From assembly GCA_000969725.1 (NCBI GenBank), contig JXSR01S011286.1: a DNA stretch of 29,464 nucleotides. One strand, given 5' to 3'. The stretch comes from Ophiothrix spiculata (taxonomy: Eukaryota > Echinodermata > Ophiuroidea > Amphilepidida > Ophiotrichidae). Every line of letters starts with the position of its first letter. Position 1 is the first letter of the stretch. Shown here one piece after another: positions 1 through 10,792 of the stretch. The notes below the pieces were generated by a model, which was not told where the DNA came from, made no database searches, and saw only the letters and a list, made by a program, of their open reading frames with translations. The translations under genes and the position numbers were made by a program.

Positions 1-130
1 TCATCTTTTGAATGATATATATAATATGTCACACTTCCTTTTTCAATTATTCATTTAGAGATTGAAATCCAAGGCAGTCCACTAAATATATTACAATAAA
101 AATAAAGATACTGATTACTATACTGTATAA

Positions 131-302
131 TTTGCTGACAAAGTTAAACGTCATACCCTGGTTACTGGTTCAAGCTTTTTCACACTCAGTTGGCTACCCA
201 TTGAGTATGTGTTGTGATAATTTTGATCGTGGTTCAAATTGCAATAAGCGTGAACCAGTTACTTGGCAACTAGTGATTTTGATGTCACACTTTGTCAGCG
301 AA
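131..302. repeat. Small inverted-repeat (MITE-like) element
   Basis: The ends are inverted copies: the left end reads TTTGCTGACAAAGT and the right end reads ACTTTGTCAGCGAA. Further in, TACTGGTTCAAGC on the left is answered by GCGTGAACCAGTTA on the right, so the pairing continues for about 50 bp with gaps. A short non-coding DNA transposon remnant is the simplest reading. TA dinucleotides lie close outside both ends, but I cannot fix the target duplication. Confidence 0.55.
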
Positions 303-1888
303 TAGCAACATGCAATCAATTAACTATGAATAATTGTACTTCCCAGCAAAGTGGACCTTCAAAACTTCAGGTATAGGTAAACCCTTATGCCTGAATGCAT
401 TTGATGCAGTATGAAAATATCCACATCTTAAAAGGACCATCAACGGAAAATTATATATACAGCTAACTGGCTTTTACATGCATTTATCTCTCATTGGATA
501 CTCAGGTTAAATTTATCGAAGTGTCATTTTAAACCTTATAACATAGATTTTGCAGATATGTCAAAAAGGTGAAAATGACTTTACGGCTAGTTTGAGCTGG
601 ATGGTCATATATTGGACTACAGAATATGAAGTCTTGTTTGTTTTAACAAATCCAGAGAATTGACAAGAAGACAATGCTCAGATAATTGTAGGCATATCCA
701 ACCCAGTAAAAGTCTGTTTCTACTATTTTAAAAGTAACCCTACACATCAGTGCAGAATAAAAAGGTATATTTCAGGCAAGGTTGAATTATTAAATCTATA
801 TCACACATATAGGTACACATATTCACTTTTCAAACATTTGCTCCTAACAATTTGCTGAGGTGTTCAATTAGAAACATCTCCACATCAAAAACACTTCTTA
901 ATAGCTCAGCCAGCATCACCAAATGTCTTTACCTAACAGTAGAAAGTGAAATGAACAGGGGTTGTTGTTTTTAAGGGTGCTACCTGAATAAAGGAATAAT
1001 TTTAAATATTTTGACACATGTCATGTGTACTGACTTCTAAGTCTGGGCACATGACATATATTTAAAAAAAAAATAAAACCATCATCATAACAAATGTGTT
1101 TTTGTTGGAAGTAGATTGCCTCTCAGTTTTCTCTTAAAACTTAATAAAATGGATTTAGATAGACAACTATAGATGGCATTTGAGAAGAAAATTTGATTTA
1201 ATCTACCCTTATTACTGGCACAAACACACAATGTATCATGCATGTACCTCAATGATTCATCTACGCTAGTGAAGACAGAGATGATTCATTGCATTATAGC
1301 AATAAGAGTTTCTGCATTAGAGGTACTCCATCAAAAATAACAAAATAATAAAGAAATTCAGCAACAAGAAATGAAAATGTTTCACATCTGTCATGTTTCA
1401 TTGACTTCACTTGTACAACATTGTCACATCATAATGTTACATGTATGCAAGATTGTATCAGCAATAGCTGCCATAAATTATATCAATGTAACACCTTGCC
1501 AAAGTGCAAAACACAGCATTTTCCACATATCAGTGGTTCTTAGAATGGTTCTTCTGTGACACCAACTATCCCCCAAGAACCATTTCCAGTGCCCTTCAAG
1601 AGTGTCTGCATGACCTAAGACTGGACACTGATGATGAATAATAGACATTTATGAAAAATGGCAGCTATTTGATATAAATCTTGGTATAAAATTGACAAAT
1701 TCTATATTTTCTCTGGAAGACTTTCAAAGACACCTGATGATTTTTTACTGTTAATAATGTCTCACATTGACTCAATGCACATTGTTCATTTTCACAGGCA
1801 TTTTTTGCTAAAAATTGCTTTTACCCTTGGGGAATTTGATATCTTATTCTACTCAATCTTTACAGTCTCTGTTCTATCATGTGGAAAT
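303..1888. other. AT-rich stretch without recognised gene
   Basis: No convincing exon or element was seen. A small frame at 1371-1559 has no family features and no splice context. If the minus-strand gene model is right, this stretch is its 3' untranslated region and downstream flank. An ATTAAA on the minus strand near 1197 is the only polyadenylation-like hexamer I noticed. Confidence 0.4.
1018..1057. repeat. Short hairpin, 10-bp arms
   Basis: ATGTCATGTG at 1018-1027 pairs perfectly with CACATGACAT at 1048-1057 across a 20-nt loop. No function is implied; chance is possible in sequence of this composition. Confidence 0.4.
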
Positions 1889-1912
1889 TTACAAAATCCT
1901 CTCTTCAACTGA
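1889..1912 (-). CDS. Possible terminal coding exon of the minus-strand gene
   Basis: On the minus strand a T-rich tract at about 1915-1945 ends in TTTGCCAG, a good 3' splice site. After it comes a seven-codon frame reading SVEERIL and then TAA. The phase is zero, which matches the end of the candidate exon at 3514-3571, so the joined C-terminus would run from LTESFLK into SVEERIL. The stretch is very short and an alternative frame also stays open for about 20 codons, so this is inference from phase and splice signal only. No canonical AATAAA follows. The true last exon may instead lie outside the window. Confidence 0.25.
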   Translation of the reverse strand, partial: SVEERIL

Positions 1913-2176
1913 CTGGCAAAGTAAAATTCAAGAAAAATATGATACTTTTTATTTAACCTACTTCCTAACCTAAAATTGTCAAGTGTTGGAGAAGAGTCAT
2001 CGCTAGATATACATACACAAACATTTAGGCTCTTCCATCATTCTGACATTTTCAAGAATTAGGCAAGCCATGGGCAAGATGTGATTTTTGACATACAATC
2101 TGTTCAGTAACTTCATTTTTTTATTCTTTCACTACCCATCATGCAAATTGGATTTGCTTGTGACAAAAAAGCCGGG

Positions 2177-2203
2177 TGCACTCAAGTATTATACTTGAGT
2201 GCA
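2177..2203. repeat. Perfect 13-bp hairpin with 1-nt loop
   Basis: TGCACTCAAGTAT and its exact reverse complement flank a single T. It sits directly outside the left end of the 2210-2489 element. The right flank of that element carries a related CTCAAATATAATGC in reverse complement, so the hairpin may be an outer part of the element's left end. Confidence 0.7.
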
Positions 2204-2209
2204 TTGTAA

Positions 2210-2489
2210 TAATGCAGCAGGCATAGCGTGACCACAGTTTTTCAAAACATCCCCTAAAGGATGAATGTTTTTAAAGCCAAAATATATCCTTTTCCCCCCA
2301 TTCACAACCTAAATCAAGAATTTTCAGTTACCGTTTTAACACTAGGGTTTGAAAAAGTACCTTATTTTTTGAAAATAAGCTAAAATGCCTGCTTTTGAAA
2401 CCCTAAACGGTGTCACCTGATTCAACCTTCTGTCCTTAAAAACAACCCTAATTCACCTTCTTCTTGGTCACGCTATGCCTGCAGCATTA
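2210..2489. mobile_element. Non-autonomous DNA element with about 24-bp terminal inverted repeats
   Basis: AATGCAGCAGGCATAGCGTG begins the left end and continues to GACCA. The right end, read in reverse complement, is the same apart from one mismatch (AATGCTGCAGG...). The roughly 280-bp interior is non-coding and carries no splice or frame evidence. Size and terminal repeats fit a MITE. I cannot assign a superfamily because the target duplication is not clear. Confidence 0.7.
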
Positions 2490-3507
2490 TATTTGAGGGC
2501 TCCCCAGGCAAAAAAGTGTGTAAATTTGTTTAAATGTATTCATCTTTACACAGGATAATTTAATCTATTTTGTCAAACTCAGCTCATAATAGGCTGCATA
2601 GGAATCTTTCACTTCCAGAGAAAAGTTACCTCAAATTTAATGATGCAATATATAAAAGGTGATTTATACTTTAATAGGCTTTTAACCCAATAAGAAAATC
2701 ACATGATACTTGCAACTTTAATCTATCCACACAGGGTAAGTTGCAGGTACAATTTGAAGCATACAATTCCTTGAGTTAAAATAGTCTTTATGTTTGATGC
2801 TACAGGTAAAATTCCAATTTCAGAATGAGGCAAAAAGCAATCAGTCATTCAGGTCAAAATACAAGTTAAGTCCTTTCCTATCCTTCCAAGTATTTCCATT
2901 TTCATTCCATGTTACCAATCTGTTGAAACCTTTATCCCTGACCCCACTTTAAGTCACTTGAAAGCTGTTCACTTCCATTTATTTGCTTAATATTGAACCC
3001 ACGAGGCCTCCAGGATTACTGAATTAATCTGCTCAGTCTGCATTTACGTTCAATAATCTTGGTTAAGACTCCGGTACAAGGAATTAACGATGTTGTCGAC
3101 AAGTTATTTACCCCAGAAATCTAATATGAATTTGTCAATTCTGATACATTTTCTAACTGGTTTTCTTGCATCTCCTGGGGGTAGACCTAGGGTTTAATGG
3201 CAATCAATAGCAGAGGGAAGAAGAACTTTAAAAAAAGGAAAGGTAAGAAAAAAAAAGAAAGGTAAGAAAAAGAAAGGCGCATTCTAACATTTCAGCTATA
3301 GAATATAGTTGTATGTACATTTTGTACAACTGAGAAATGGCAACAATTCAGAACTGCGTATTGCATGTAACTTTGTTAAACTTGTAATCTGTTAAATTCT
3401 TGTTAAATTCTTGTAACACTAGCACAATAAGTTAATTGCCACATGTTACTTTTCAAAAAGCATAAAATACACTTTAAAGGTTCAACAAATTCTCAAAAGA
3501 ATTACAA
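2490..3507. other. AT-rich flank or intron, low-complexity purine run
   Basis: No gene seen. A purine-rich tract at about 3213-3278 (repeats of AAAGGTAAGAAAAA) is the only distinctive feature. Under the minus-strand gene model this is intron. Confidence 0.4.
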
Positions 3508-3513
3508 GCTTAC

Positions 3514-3571
3514 CTTGAGAAAGCTTTCTGTCAACAGCCTACTTGACTTCTTCAGCCCATAAAATGCACTC
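3514..3571 (-). CDS. Probable internal coding exon of an unidentified minus-strand gene
   Basis: Read on the minus strand, a long pyrimidine tract (about 3575-3605) ends in TTTTTATACAG. It is followed by a 58-nt exon and then the strong donor CTCAAG/GTAAGC. One frame is open throughout: after a single completing base it gives 19 codons, SAFYGLKKSSRLLTESFLK; the other two frames contain stops. The exon therefore starts with one base of a split codon and ends on a whole codon. The basic, leucine- and serine-rich peptide is not one I can place in a family. The preceding candidate exon at 6302-6420 ends with AG, which with this exon's G would make an arginine codon. Splice signals are strong; protein identity is unknown. 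Confidence 0.6.
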
Positions 3572-3914
3572 CTGTATAAAAAGGGACAAGAAAAGAAGGA
3601 AGGCTTTTTAAAGAAAAAATCAAATATTTAATAACTCATGAGTGAAAAATTGTATTGAAAACTAGGTCTAAGAAATAGGGGGTTGTTTTTCATGCAAGTT
3701 GTGTTATATAGCTTCTGGATACAGTTTCAATTTAATAAAACTTGTTTAAAACTATACACCACTTGTGTAATTTTCTTACAGAACAGTTGTTAATAAGTTA
3801 TACAGCACTGTGTAAACTTTCAACAAGTTGTTTAAGAGTGTAGTCATTGCAGTATAAGTTTAAGGGTGGTGAATGAGCATTCAATAATGATGGATTTTTG
3901 AAAGTTTCAAACTA

Positions 3915-4962
3915 CAGTGTGTCCCAGAATGAAGTTATCAAAACTTTAATGCCTCATAATTCAAAAACTAAGTAACTCTCGACAGTGCCAATTAGTGACA
4001 ATAATGAATAATGTCTACTTACTTTAGTGTGAAAATGAACAAAATCCGTGCATTGGTATTCTAGAAATGGACGTTTGAAGCTCAAGAGGAGTTTGGACAC
4101 TTTTCCCAGTTTGGAAAGGTCGTAAAAATCCTGTCAGTGGTAATTTTCACAAACATTTCAGTTTTGATTGGCATGTTGCTTCTTATTGATAATATCAAAG
4201 AGTCTTGAAAAAGGATGACTGGATGTTACATTGGCTTCTATGGTGTTTTTTTCGTCCACGTTTCTTTTTTGCAGTTCCTTCTGAAACCATGAGCCTTACA
4301 TTTTCTGATATTTTTAAGATAGGCTACTAATGATAACTGGCTTCTGGAAAATATGTTGAATAAATCATTCCATTGTTACAAGTTGTATCCTCACTTTACA
4401 GATGTTGGACAATCATACTCTCTTATCCATTAAAAAATGAGGTGTCATTTTTGCTTTTAATTAACGTATTCCTACAAGCGCTGCAAAACAGAGTATCAAC
4501 CCTTAAGTGTGTTTGTCAAATGGCCCGTTAAATGAGTTTCCACGTTCTTGAGAAGGCCACCAAGGAAGATTAACTAATCAAACAAACTGATATGAATTTT
4601 ACATATGAAATTACAAAAATAAGTATATTAAGTATGGGATATAATTATCTTTGATACAGAGACATTTATAATTGAAAAAAATTATCATGAATATGTCTGT
4701 AGAGATAATGTTCTTTGCTGCATGCTTATGCTGCAAATTACCGTGAACATTGCGACTTCCCCAAACTGGGAAAAGTGTCCAAACTCCTTTGGGACTTTTA
4801 ATACTCATTTCTAGAAAACTAATGCATGGATTTTGTTTATTTTTTCACCATAGAAGGAAAAGATACTATATATTATTGTGACGAAGTAACATTGTCTGGA
4901 ATTATTTACTTTTTGAATTATGAAGCGTCAAAGTTTTGATAACTTCATTCTGGGACACACTG
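3915..4962. mobile_element. Tc1/mariner-like element with long terminal inverted repeats
   Basis: The ends are perfect inverted copies for over 30 bp, starting CAGTGTGTCCCAGAATGAAG and followed by TTATCAAAACTTT. Looser similarity continues to about 240 bp per arm; for instance GGACACTTTTCCCAGTTTGG on the left is answered by CCAAACTGGGAAAAGTGTCC on the right. A TA dinucleotide flanks both ends (3913-3914 and 4963-4964), the target duplication of Tc1/mariner transposons, and CAGTGTGTCCC resembles mariner-type ends. The interior of about 580 bp encodes no recognisable transposase; a 65-codon frame at 4611-4808 runs through the right arm and is not a gene. Confidence 0.8.
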
Positions 4963-4964
4963 TA

Positions 4965-6301
4965 TAAAGATGTTTCCTCTAACATCTAGGCTTGATTTCA
5001 ACAATCCAACTCCATCTGCAGTTAACAATCCACAGTTAGCTACTCATCATTACAATTGATTAACAATCTCAGGGTCAATCTAGATGCTTTCATTATTTAA
5101 AAAAAATGCTAATGTAATTGCATTCATCATCATCATCATCATTATTACCTCCAAATTATATGAATATGCTTTACTTTGGGTGGAAATGAAACAAAACAAA
5201 AATTTCCTTAAAGGGAAAACTAGTTGACAGAAATGTTGACATAAGGCATGTCGACAGAAACCTTAGTTATGATCATATTGAAGGTACATGGAGAGAGTAG
5301 CAGAGTCCTACCAGTATTTGTACAAAGTTACTCATGCTCTCTTACAAATTACACTAGATTTTTTTGTCATTCAAATCAAAGTGTATGCTATGCAAAGTGC
5401 ACTATATTGACGTCTCTCTTGCATACAAGTGTTTCTCTCATAAATTTGTATTTCTACATAACCATGGCAACTGGCTCTCAAAATAGACAAAATTATCATC
5501 AAGGTCTAGGGCAGGATGCAATGTAGCAGATGCATTTGGTAAAACAGAGATATTAATATTCACCTTCACAGTAAACGATCGCCTCATGCATTTTACGCAG
5601 ACTTTTACTCAAACGTCTAAGCACTCTATGTAAATAAATAAATACTTAAAGAATCCCCTGGAAGAATTCATACTATTACGGTAACAGAAACACTTATGTT
5701 TTCATCTAGAAGCTTTTACTTTGCTCTCTAGCTTCTGCACTGATTTGATCAGATAGATTAAATACATAGGATTTAAAGTAAAATAAAATGAAACTTAAAA
5801 TTTGTTTAGCACAAAAAGGTTCAGAACTTAAAATTGATTTTGAAGTCAAGTGGTTTATGAATTTGTATACATGACACAGGGGAATGAGTTACATGTCGGA
5901 AATAATTAATTTGAGTTACAAGGCAATAAAGTTAGACTTCCCATTGTTTGTAAAGTTAAAAGAACAAATGTATTTCTGGAACCAGGAATGGGATCAAATG
6001 TAGCATTTTAATGCCAAGTATAGAATGAGATAAAAAAAATTAAAAAAAATTAAATATCCTACATGCAACTCATGATGATAATCACCACACAATTGGGGGG
6101 TAATGTTCAAGGATGTCAGGTTGTACTTTGCTTAGTCTATCCTTTTCAAAAGTTTTCAAAATTTGAGCCAAAGTAATGCCATTTTTGGAGTAAGATATTA
6201 AAGTTTGTAAAATTTTACTCGAACATTGAGCAATTTAGTGGCATATCCCTACTTAACCATAACTTGAGTACCCCATGGTGTGCACACCCCAGAATGCTCA
6301 C
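4965..6301. other. AT-rich stretch, probable intron
   Basis: No gene with support. An ATC trinucleotide microsatellite lies at 5124-5143. A 92-codon frame at 5248-5526 has ordinary AT-rich composition, no family features and no splice partner. Under the minus-strand gene model this is intron between the exons at 6302-6420 and 3514-3571. Confidence 0.4.
5124..5143. repeat. (ATC)n microsatellite
   Basis: About six uninterrupted copies of the trinucleotide TCA/ATC. Simple sequence repeat only. Confidence 0.85.
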
Positions 6302-6420
6302 CTGCAGATATGGCAATTAATTATAGATTCCTTCAACCAAAGATTTTCCATGTTTTTTAAATGATGTGTAACATTAAAGGCATTAGCCATGATCCACTTG
6401 GATATGAACACTTGTGAAAA
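6302..6420 (-). CDS. Tentative coding exon of the minus-strand gene
   Basis: On the minus strand, TCTTTCTTTGATTTAATAAG is followed by 39 open codons plus two bases and then the very good donor CTGCAG/GTGAGC. The peptide begins FSQVFISKWIMANAF and ends near SIINCHIC. Phase fits both neighbours: it starts on a whole codon, as the exon at 7961-8072 ends, and leaves AG to be completed by the G of the exon at 3514-3571. Against it, the left terminal repeat of the TTAA element at 6374-6858 falls inside the exon, so the 5' part would have to be transposon-derived. A shorter exon of nine codons beginning GAATCTATA after an AG is also possible in the same phase. Confidence 0.3.
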
Positions 6421-6858
6421 CTTATTAAATCAAAGAAAGACTTTAATAGAATCAAAACAAACAGTCAAATTTATTTCTTGGGGTTCTGTCAGCAGTGTTT
6501 CTATTTTCCTAAAGTTTTAGATTCGAAATGTACGCTTGTTGATTTAAAGTGAATATTATTCTTTAAGGAAAGTCAAACATGATTGCTTCACTAAAATATA
6601 TTGTTAGTAACAAAGAAGTTTAAATGTTATAAATTTAGGGATTTTTTTCTAGAAACACTATCACTTAATTTCTTTTCTCTGAAGAATGAGAAATTCAAAG
6701 CACAGATAATTCTTTGTTTGTCAATAAATGTTCAAGTTCAACAAGAATGGTTATAGATGTTAGTTGGTAGTTGGAAGTACTTTCTAAAAATGCAATAAAA
6801 TTAGTAGGTTTTGAGGAAAGTTGACCTTCACTTTGATGATCGTGGTTAATGCCTTTAA
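6374..6858. mobile_element. TTAA-bounded non-autonomous element (485 bp)
   Basis: The left end reads TTAAAGGCATTAGCCATGAT; the right end in reverse complement reads TTAAAGGCATTAACCACGAT. That is about 21 bp with two mismatches. TTAA target duplications are known for piggyBac and Kolobok transposons, and TTAAAGG is the terminal motif of Kolobok-related T2 MITEs. The interior is non-coding. Confidence 0.75.
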
Positions 6859-7960
6859 GTGTTTAAAGCTTAACTTCTCAATTAAAAGACAAATGTGTTC
6901 CACCCACTAACACATTCAAACCCATTCATTCACATAAAAGTTACAGATAGCTTGATTAGTCAACCACAATTTATTGTTGATATTATGTCACACACTATCA
7001 GCAGCCCAGATCACGCAAATCGGTTGATCAATTTGGCGGGAACTTGACTTCCGCTTAATATTGATGCTCCATTGTGTACAATCAATCATGATATTTGTGT
7101 ATACCGCATGCCATCATATTGGATTCTCAATAGTCATTAATTTCAGTCAAATTAAGGAAGTAAAGGTTATTATGATGATACAGACCTACATCTGATTCTG
7201 GTTACTGATGAAATATATAAAATCCATTACATAATGTGCACACATATATGAATATCAGTACGTGAGTAGAGTACTTTGAACAGAAGAAATTATTTAATCA
7301 AGCTTGGTACATCATTTTATATTCTAAATATGTTTTATAATATTTTTTGATTTCCTGATTGTAAGCCAATTTTGTAGAAACTGGTTTTCAGAAAAACAAT
7401 TGGATAATATAATTGGATAATATAATTTATAATGTTACAAAAAACAGGCCTAATACTTTACATCAGCAAGTCTCATGATAAAAAAATATATTGGAATTAA
7501 TTTAACAACAAAGATATGTGGCAGAGCTCTAACAAAGTATGGATTGGGCCTTAAGTGGCAGTGATGTTAAATTTTTGGTGACACTTATCATCCAGTACTT
7601 TAAAATTAGAGAAACATATAAATGATTGATAATGCAAATAAAAACTATACCCCATATGTGACATGATCAAGGAGTAACAGTCAGCTAGATGTCAGGATTA
7701 CTGCTTATGAGTTACAGGTCAATTGTGGTAGAAAATTCTTTTGTTTTTCATCGTTTCTAACGTTCAAAGAATAGCTGTATCTCTGACACAAGATGACAAA
7801 TGATGATAGTGTTGGATAAAAATGTATCATTTTAACACAACATAAAAGTTATAATAAAAAATCAAAGTTGATATTTGCAAATAAATGACTCATTAACCTT
7901 CTTATAGAATCGACACTGACATACGTTGATTTTAAAAATAAACTGGCACATTTAACGAAC
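6859..7960. other. AT-rich stretch, probable intron
   Basis: No exon or element with support. A 14-bp direct duplication (AATTGGATAATATA twice) lies at about 7399-7427. A short less AT-rich patch at about 7010-7110 contains the E2F-like motif listed separately. Confidence 0.4.
7032..7042 (+). promoter_or_regulatory. E2F-like motif
   Basis: TTTGGCGGGAA matches the E2F/DP consensus core closely and lies in a slightly CpG-richer patch. No transcription start or first exon is visible beside it, so a chance match is likely. Confidence 0.15.
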
Positions 7961-8072
7961 CTTGCTGACATCTGCAAACCTAATCAAATGATCACCAAGG
8001 TGAAGATGATGGCATAAATAAAACACATCACTGCTTCTTATTACAGCTGTATGCATTCTTAGAATTTCTGAT
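7961..8072 (-). CDS. Probable internal coding exon of an unidentified minus-strand gene
   Basis: On the minus strand, the tract TGCTTTCTCCTTCACATTTAG is a textbook 3' splice site. One base then completes a split codon and 37 codons stay open, from SEILRMHTAVIRSSDVFY to a C-terminal LIRFADVSK; the frame closes at TAA just past the donor AGCAAG/GTTCGT. The other frames stop inside. The donor lacks the usual A at +3 and +4 but keeps G at +5. The peptide has normal amino-acid balance with no transposon features. I do not recognise the family. The exon's leading A would complete an AG left by the candidate exon at 20511-20559, and its whole-codon end fits the candidate at 6302-6420. Confidence 0.65.
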
Positions 8073-8204
8073 CTAAATGTGAAGGAGAAAGCAATTAATG
8101 GTAGAAGAAGAACATCTCTGGTATAGGTGGCAGGTTTAATGAATTAATGCGCTATGAATGGTATATATATAAATAGGAGCTACATATTGGTGAACATGGC
8201 ACTA

Positions 8205-8545
8205 CTCATCAAACTATCTGGAGTAGATAGCTGATATACATTAACTATTTAACTAAAAAATAAAAAAGATGTAGATGAAGTGGTAAGGTATATTAATAGC
8301 AAATGAATTGAAAGAAGTAACTTCTTGAGTTAATATGCCAATAGCAGTGGTGTAGATAATGTAATGTGCTAAAGAATTACATTCAGCTGTAAAAATAACT
8401 GATGAAGCATGCTATCAGCTGTAGATAGCTGACAAAGAAGTTTTTAAAAGCTTAATAGCAGATAGCTGACTAAGTGTGCTATCAGTGGTAGATAGCTAAG
8501 AAGTTCGCTGTTAGAGTTAGATAGCTGAATATGAAGTGTACTACC
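8205..8545. repeat. Decayed tandem repeat with GTAGATAGCTGA core
   Basis: Variants of GTAGATAGCTGA recur near 8223, 8421, 8462, 8492 and 8519, often preceded by GCTATCAGC or AATAGCA and followed by AAGAAGT. Spacing in the right half is about 28-41 bp. This looks like an old minisatellite that has drifted; the left part is much weaker. Confidence 0.6.
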
Positions 8546-8830
8546 AGCACAATATAACAAAATGTGTCAAGTTATTTTATCAATAAATGCTTTGGCTAGG
8601 ATCTCGTTTTTATTATTTATCTGTAAGCTATATATGCTACATATTTATTCCATTGAGCTTACACTGCCATGTTATTTTAATTATATGTATGATTATATAA
8701 TTCACTCATTACATGGGTTATTAGGTTCATCAGATAACTGACAATTAAAGCCATGTGTTCAGTAAAAAGGATAGGTTGTGACGAAAGAAAGAAAATACTT
8801 TCAGTATTAACAAATGATATTTGGATATAC

Positions 8831-10024
8831 CTAGCCATTTTAAGTATTTCCGCACTAACACATTATTCAGCCATATCTCACAAGGCGTTTATAAGGAAAC
8901 TATCTGGAAACTTATGTTGCTTTTGATCAGATCTGATAGGTAATCTAGTAAAGTGTAAAATTGAGCCCCGAATGGGATCAACCCCCTCACGTACAGGGAG
9001 GGGCAACAACACAAATGGTCGAAAAACGTGATTTTTAGATCAAATTTGATTTGACAACACCTGGTTCAAGGTCACTTCACCACTCAAGTTGAGTCATTAC
9101 ACGTTACTTGCCTTAAACTTTTGTACCACTGATTTTGACATTTCACTGGTAATAAATCATCCAATATTTAGCCCACACACTACTATGTGGTCTACTTTGA
9201 GGGTTGTGAAGGACACAATGATACCCTCAAGGCATTTCCTGTCCTTCAAGGCATGAAAAATGGTAACTTAGTGGGTTGTAGACTAATTATTTGAAGATTT
9301 ATTACCGGTGAAATGTCAAAATCAACGGTACAAAAGTTTAAGGCAAGTAACGTGTAATGGGTCATATGGAATGTGTATATGTAATAGAGTGACAAGCAGG
9401 CGATTAAATGTCCTGGTCACGCTTGACTTCGCCAAGATAATGCTTGGAAGCAAACGAAAAATGATCCTTCAACGCCTCCCAGTTTACAAAAATAGGGCTG
9501 TGGTAAAAGTGGAATGGTCCCTGGCGGTATATGACATTTAAAAAGGTTTTAGGAGGTTTTCAATCTGTCATATACAGTCACAAAACACTCCACATTCATC
9601 ACAGCCCTATTTTTGTAAACTGGTGGGGCCTTGAAAGATCATTTTTCGTTTGCTTCCAAGCATTTTCTTGGTGCAGTCAAGCGTGACCAGGACATTTAAT
9701 CGTCTGCTTGTCACTCTATTACAAGCTTGCTCTATTACATATACACATCCAATATGACCACTCAACTTGAGTGGTGAAGTGACCTTGACCCAGGTGTTGT
9801 CAAATCAAATTTGACCTAAAAATCATGTTTTTCGACCCATTTGTGTTGTTGCCCCTCCCTGTACGTGAGGGGGTTGATCCCATTCGGAGCTAAATTTTAC
9901 ACTTAACTAGATAACCTATCAGATCTGACCAAAAGCAACATAAGTTTCCAGATAGTTTCCTTATAAACGCCTTGTGAGACATGGCTGAATAATGTGTTAG
10001 TGCAGAAATACTTTAAATGGCTAG
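8831..10024. mobile_element. Large composite foldback element with three stems
   Basis: The outer arms, 8831-9092 and about 9759-10024, are inverted copies at roughly 95 percent identity by eye, starting CTAGCCATTT at both ends. Inside are two more inverted pairs side by side: 9094-9159 with 9295-9359, and 9361-9504 with about 9597-9758. A single strand could therefore fold into one long stem closing two inner hairpins. Smaller pairings sit in each inner loop (for example TGAAGGACA with TGTCCTTCA). No transposase frame is seen; the 77-codon frame at 9308-9541 is formed by the arms. It is probably a foldback-type DNA transposon or a nested pair of palindromic elements. The target duplication is not clear. 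Confidence 0.85.
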
Positions 10025-10666
10025 TGTAGACTGTATAGCTTTTGCAATGCTATACCTGTAAAATTGTTCAAACTGTAAATTAATCGGCAGAAATGGTTTG
10101 GAAATAGGACATAACTTAATGATTTGGAAGAAAAATGCAATCATCCATTACTTATAGTAGTTAAAAATCTCATTTAAGGCTACGGTCCCTAAAAACGTCT
10201 CCCTTGGCTGAATGTCATGTTTACTGCAAGTTTTTACCTACTTACACCTATCAGAATATCACAATTTTTGGCGTAAATATTGAATAGGGTCTCTAGTTTA
10301 TACGTATGACTTTACTAGTGATTTCGCGTCCATTATCAAGGTCAAAATGACGCCTAAAGACTACTTCGAAAAAGTTGACCCTTTTCCGCCGAAACCTCAT
10401 AAATTCATGATGTTCGAACAACTAGACTGGTTTCAAATTTTGACAGGTTGTAGGCTTGATACTTCTTACTGAATTACAAACAATATTTTATAAATATGCT
10501 GAGTTGATTTTGACTGATAATGTACCAAACCTGTGTTGTTTTGCCCGAAAATCTGGACGTGAATTACGAGTCTGAGTTCGCCCTGTTTGAGCTGTGAATT
10601 GCCTGTTTTAAGTATCTACATTATCTACATTTTGTCTGATATACGCATTCGCATAATTTACTTACA

Positions 10667-10706
10667 AATTGAGCATTCCAATTACGAATTGAGCATTCCA
10701 ATTATG
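10667..10706. repeat. 20-bp tandem duplication
   Basis: Two head-to-tail copies of AATTGAGCATTCCAATTA plus two bases, differing at one position. It lies directly upstream of the dispersed repeat copy. Confidence 0.8.
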
Positions 10707-10770
10707 CAAAAATTACAATTTTTATGTAAACAAAAGAAAAATACAGCACTCTAATGTTTATGTTTTAGAT
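10707..10770 (+). repeat. Dispersed repeat, copy 1
   Basis: The block from GCAAAAATTACAATTTTTAT through TGTAAACAAAAGAAAAATAC to GTTTATGTT recurs in the same orientation at 28627-28689 with about five differences. Similarity extends weakly upstream (GAGCATTCCAATTATG against TAGCATTCAAGATGAG). Family unknown. Confidence 0.75.
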
Positions 10771-10792
10771 TTTATTTCACTATCTCAACAAT

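Noticed and set aside
5150..5211. Minus-strand 62-nt interval with acceptor CCCTTTAAG and donor GAG/GTAATA
   Set aside because: The frames that stay open do not fit the phases of neighbouring exons, and the phase that would fit contains a stop.
5248..5526. 92-codon plus-strand frame
   Set aside because: AT-rich composition, no motif, no splice context; length is within chance for a window of this size.
9308..9541. 77-codon frame
   Set aside because: Lies wholly within the inverted arms of the three-stem foldback and has no transposase features.
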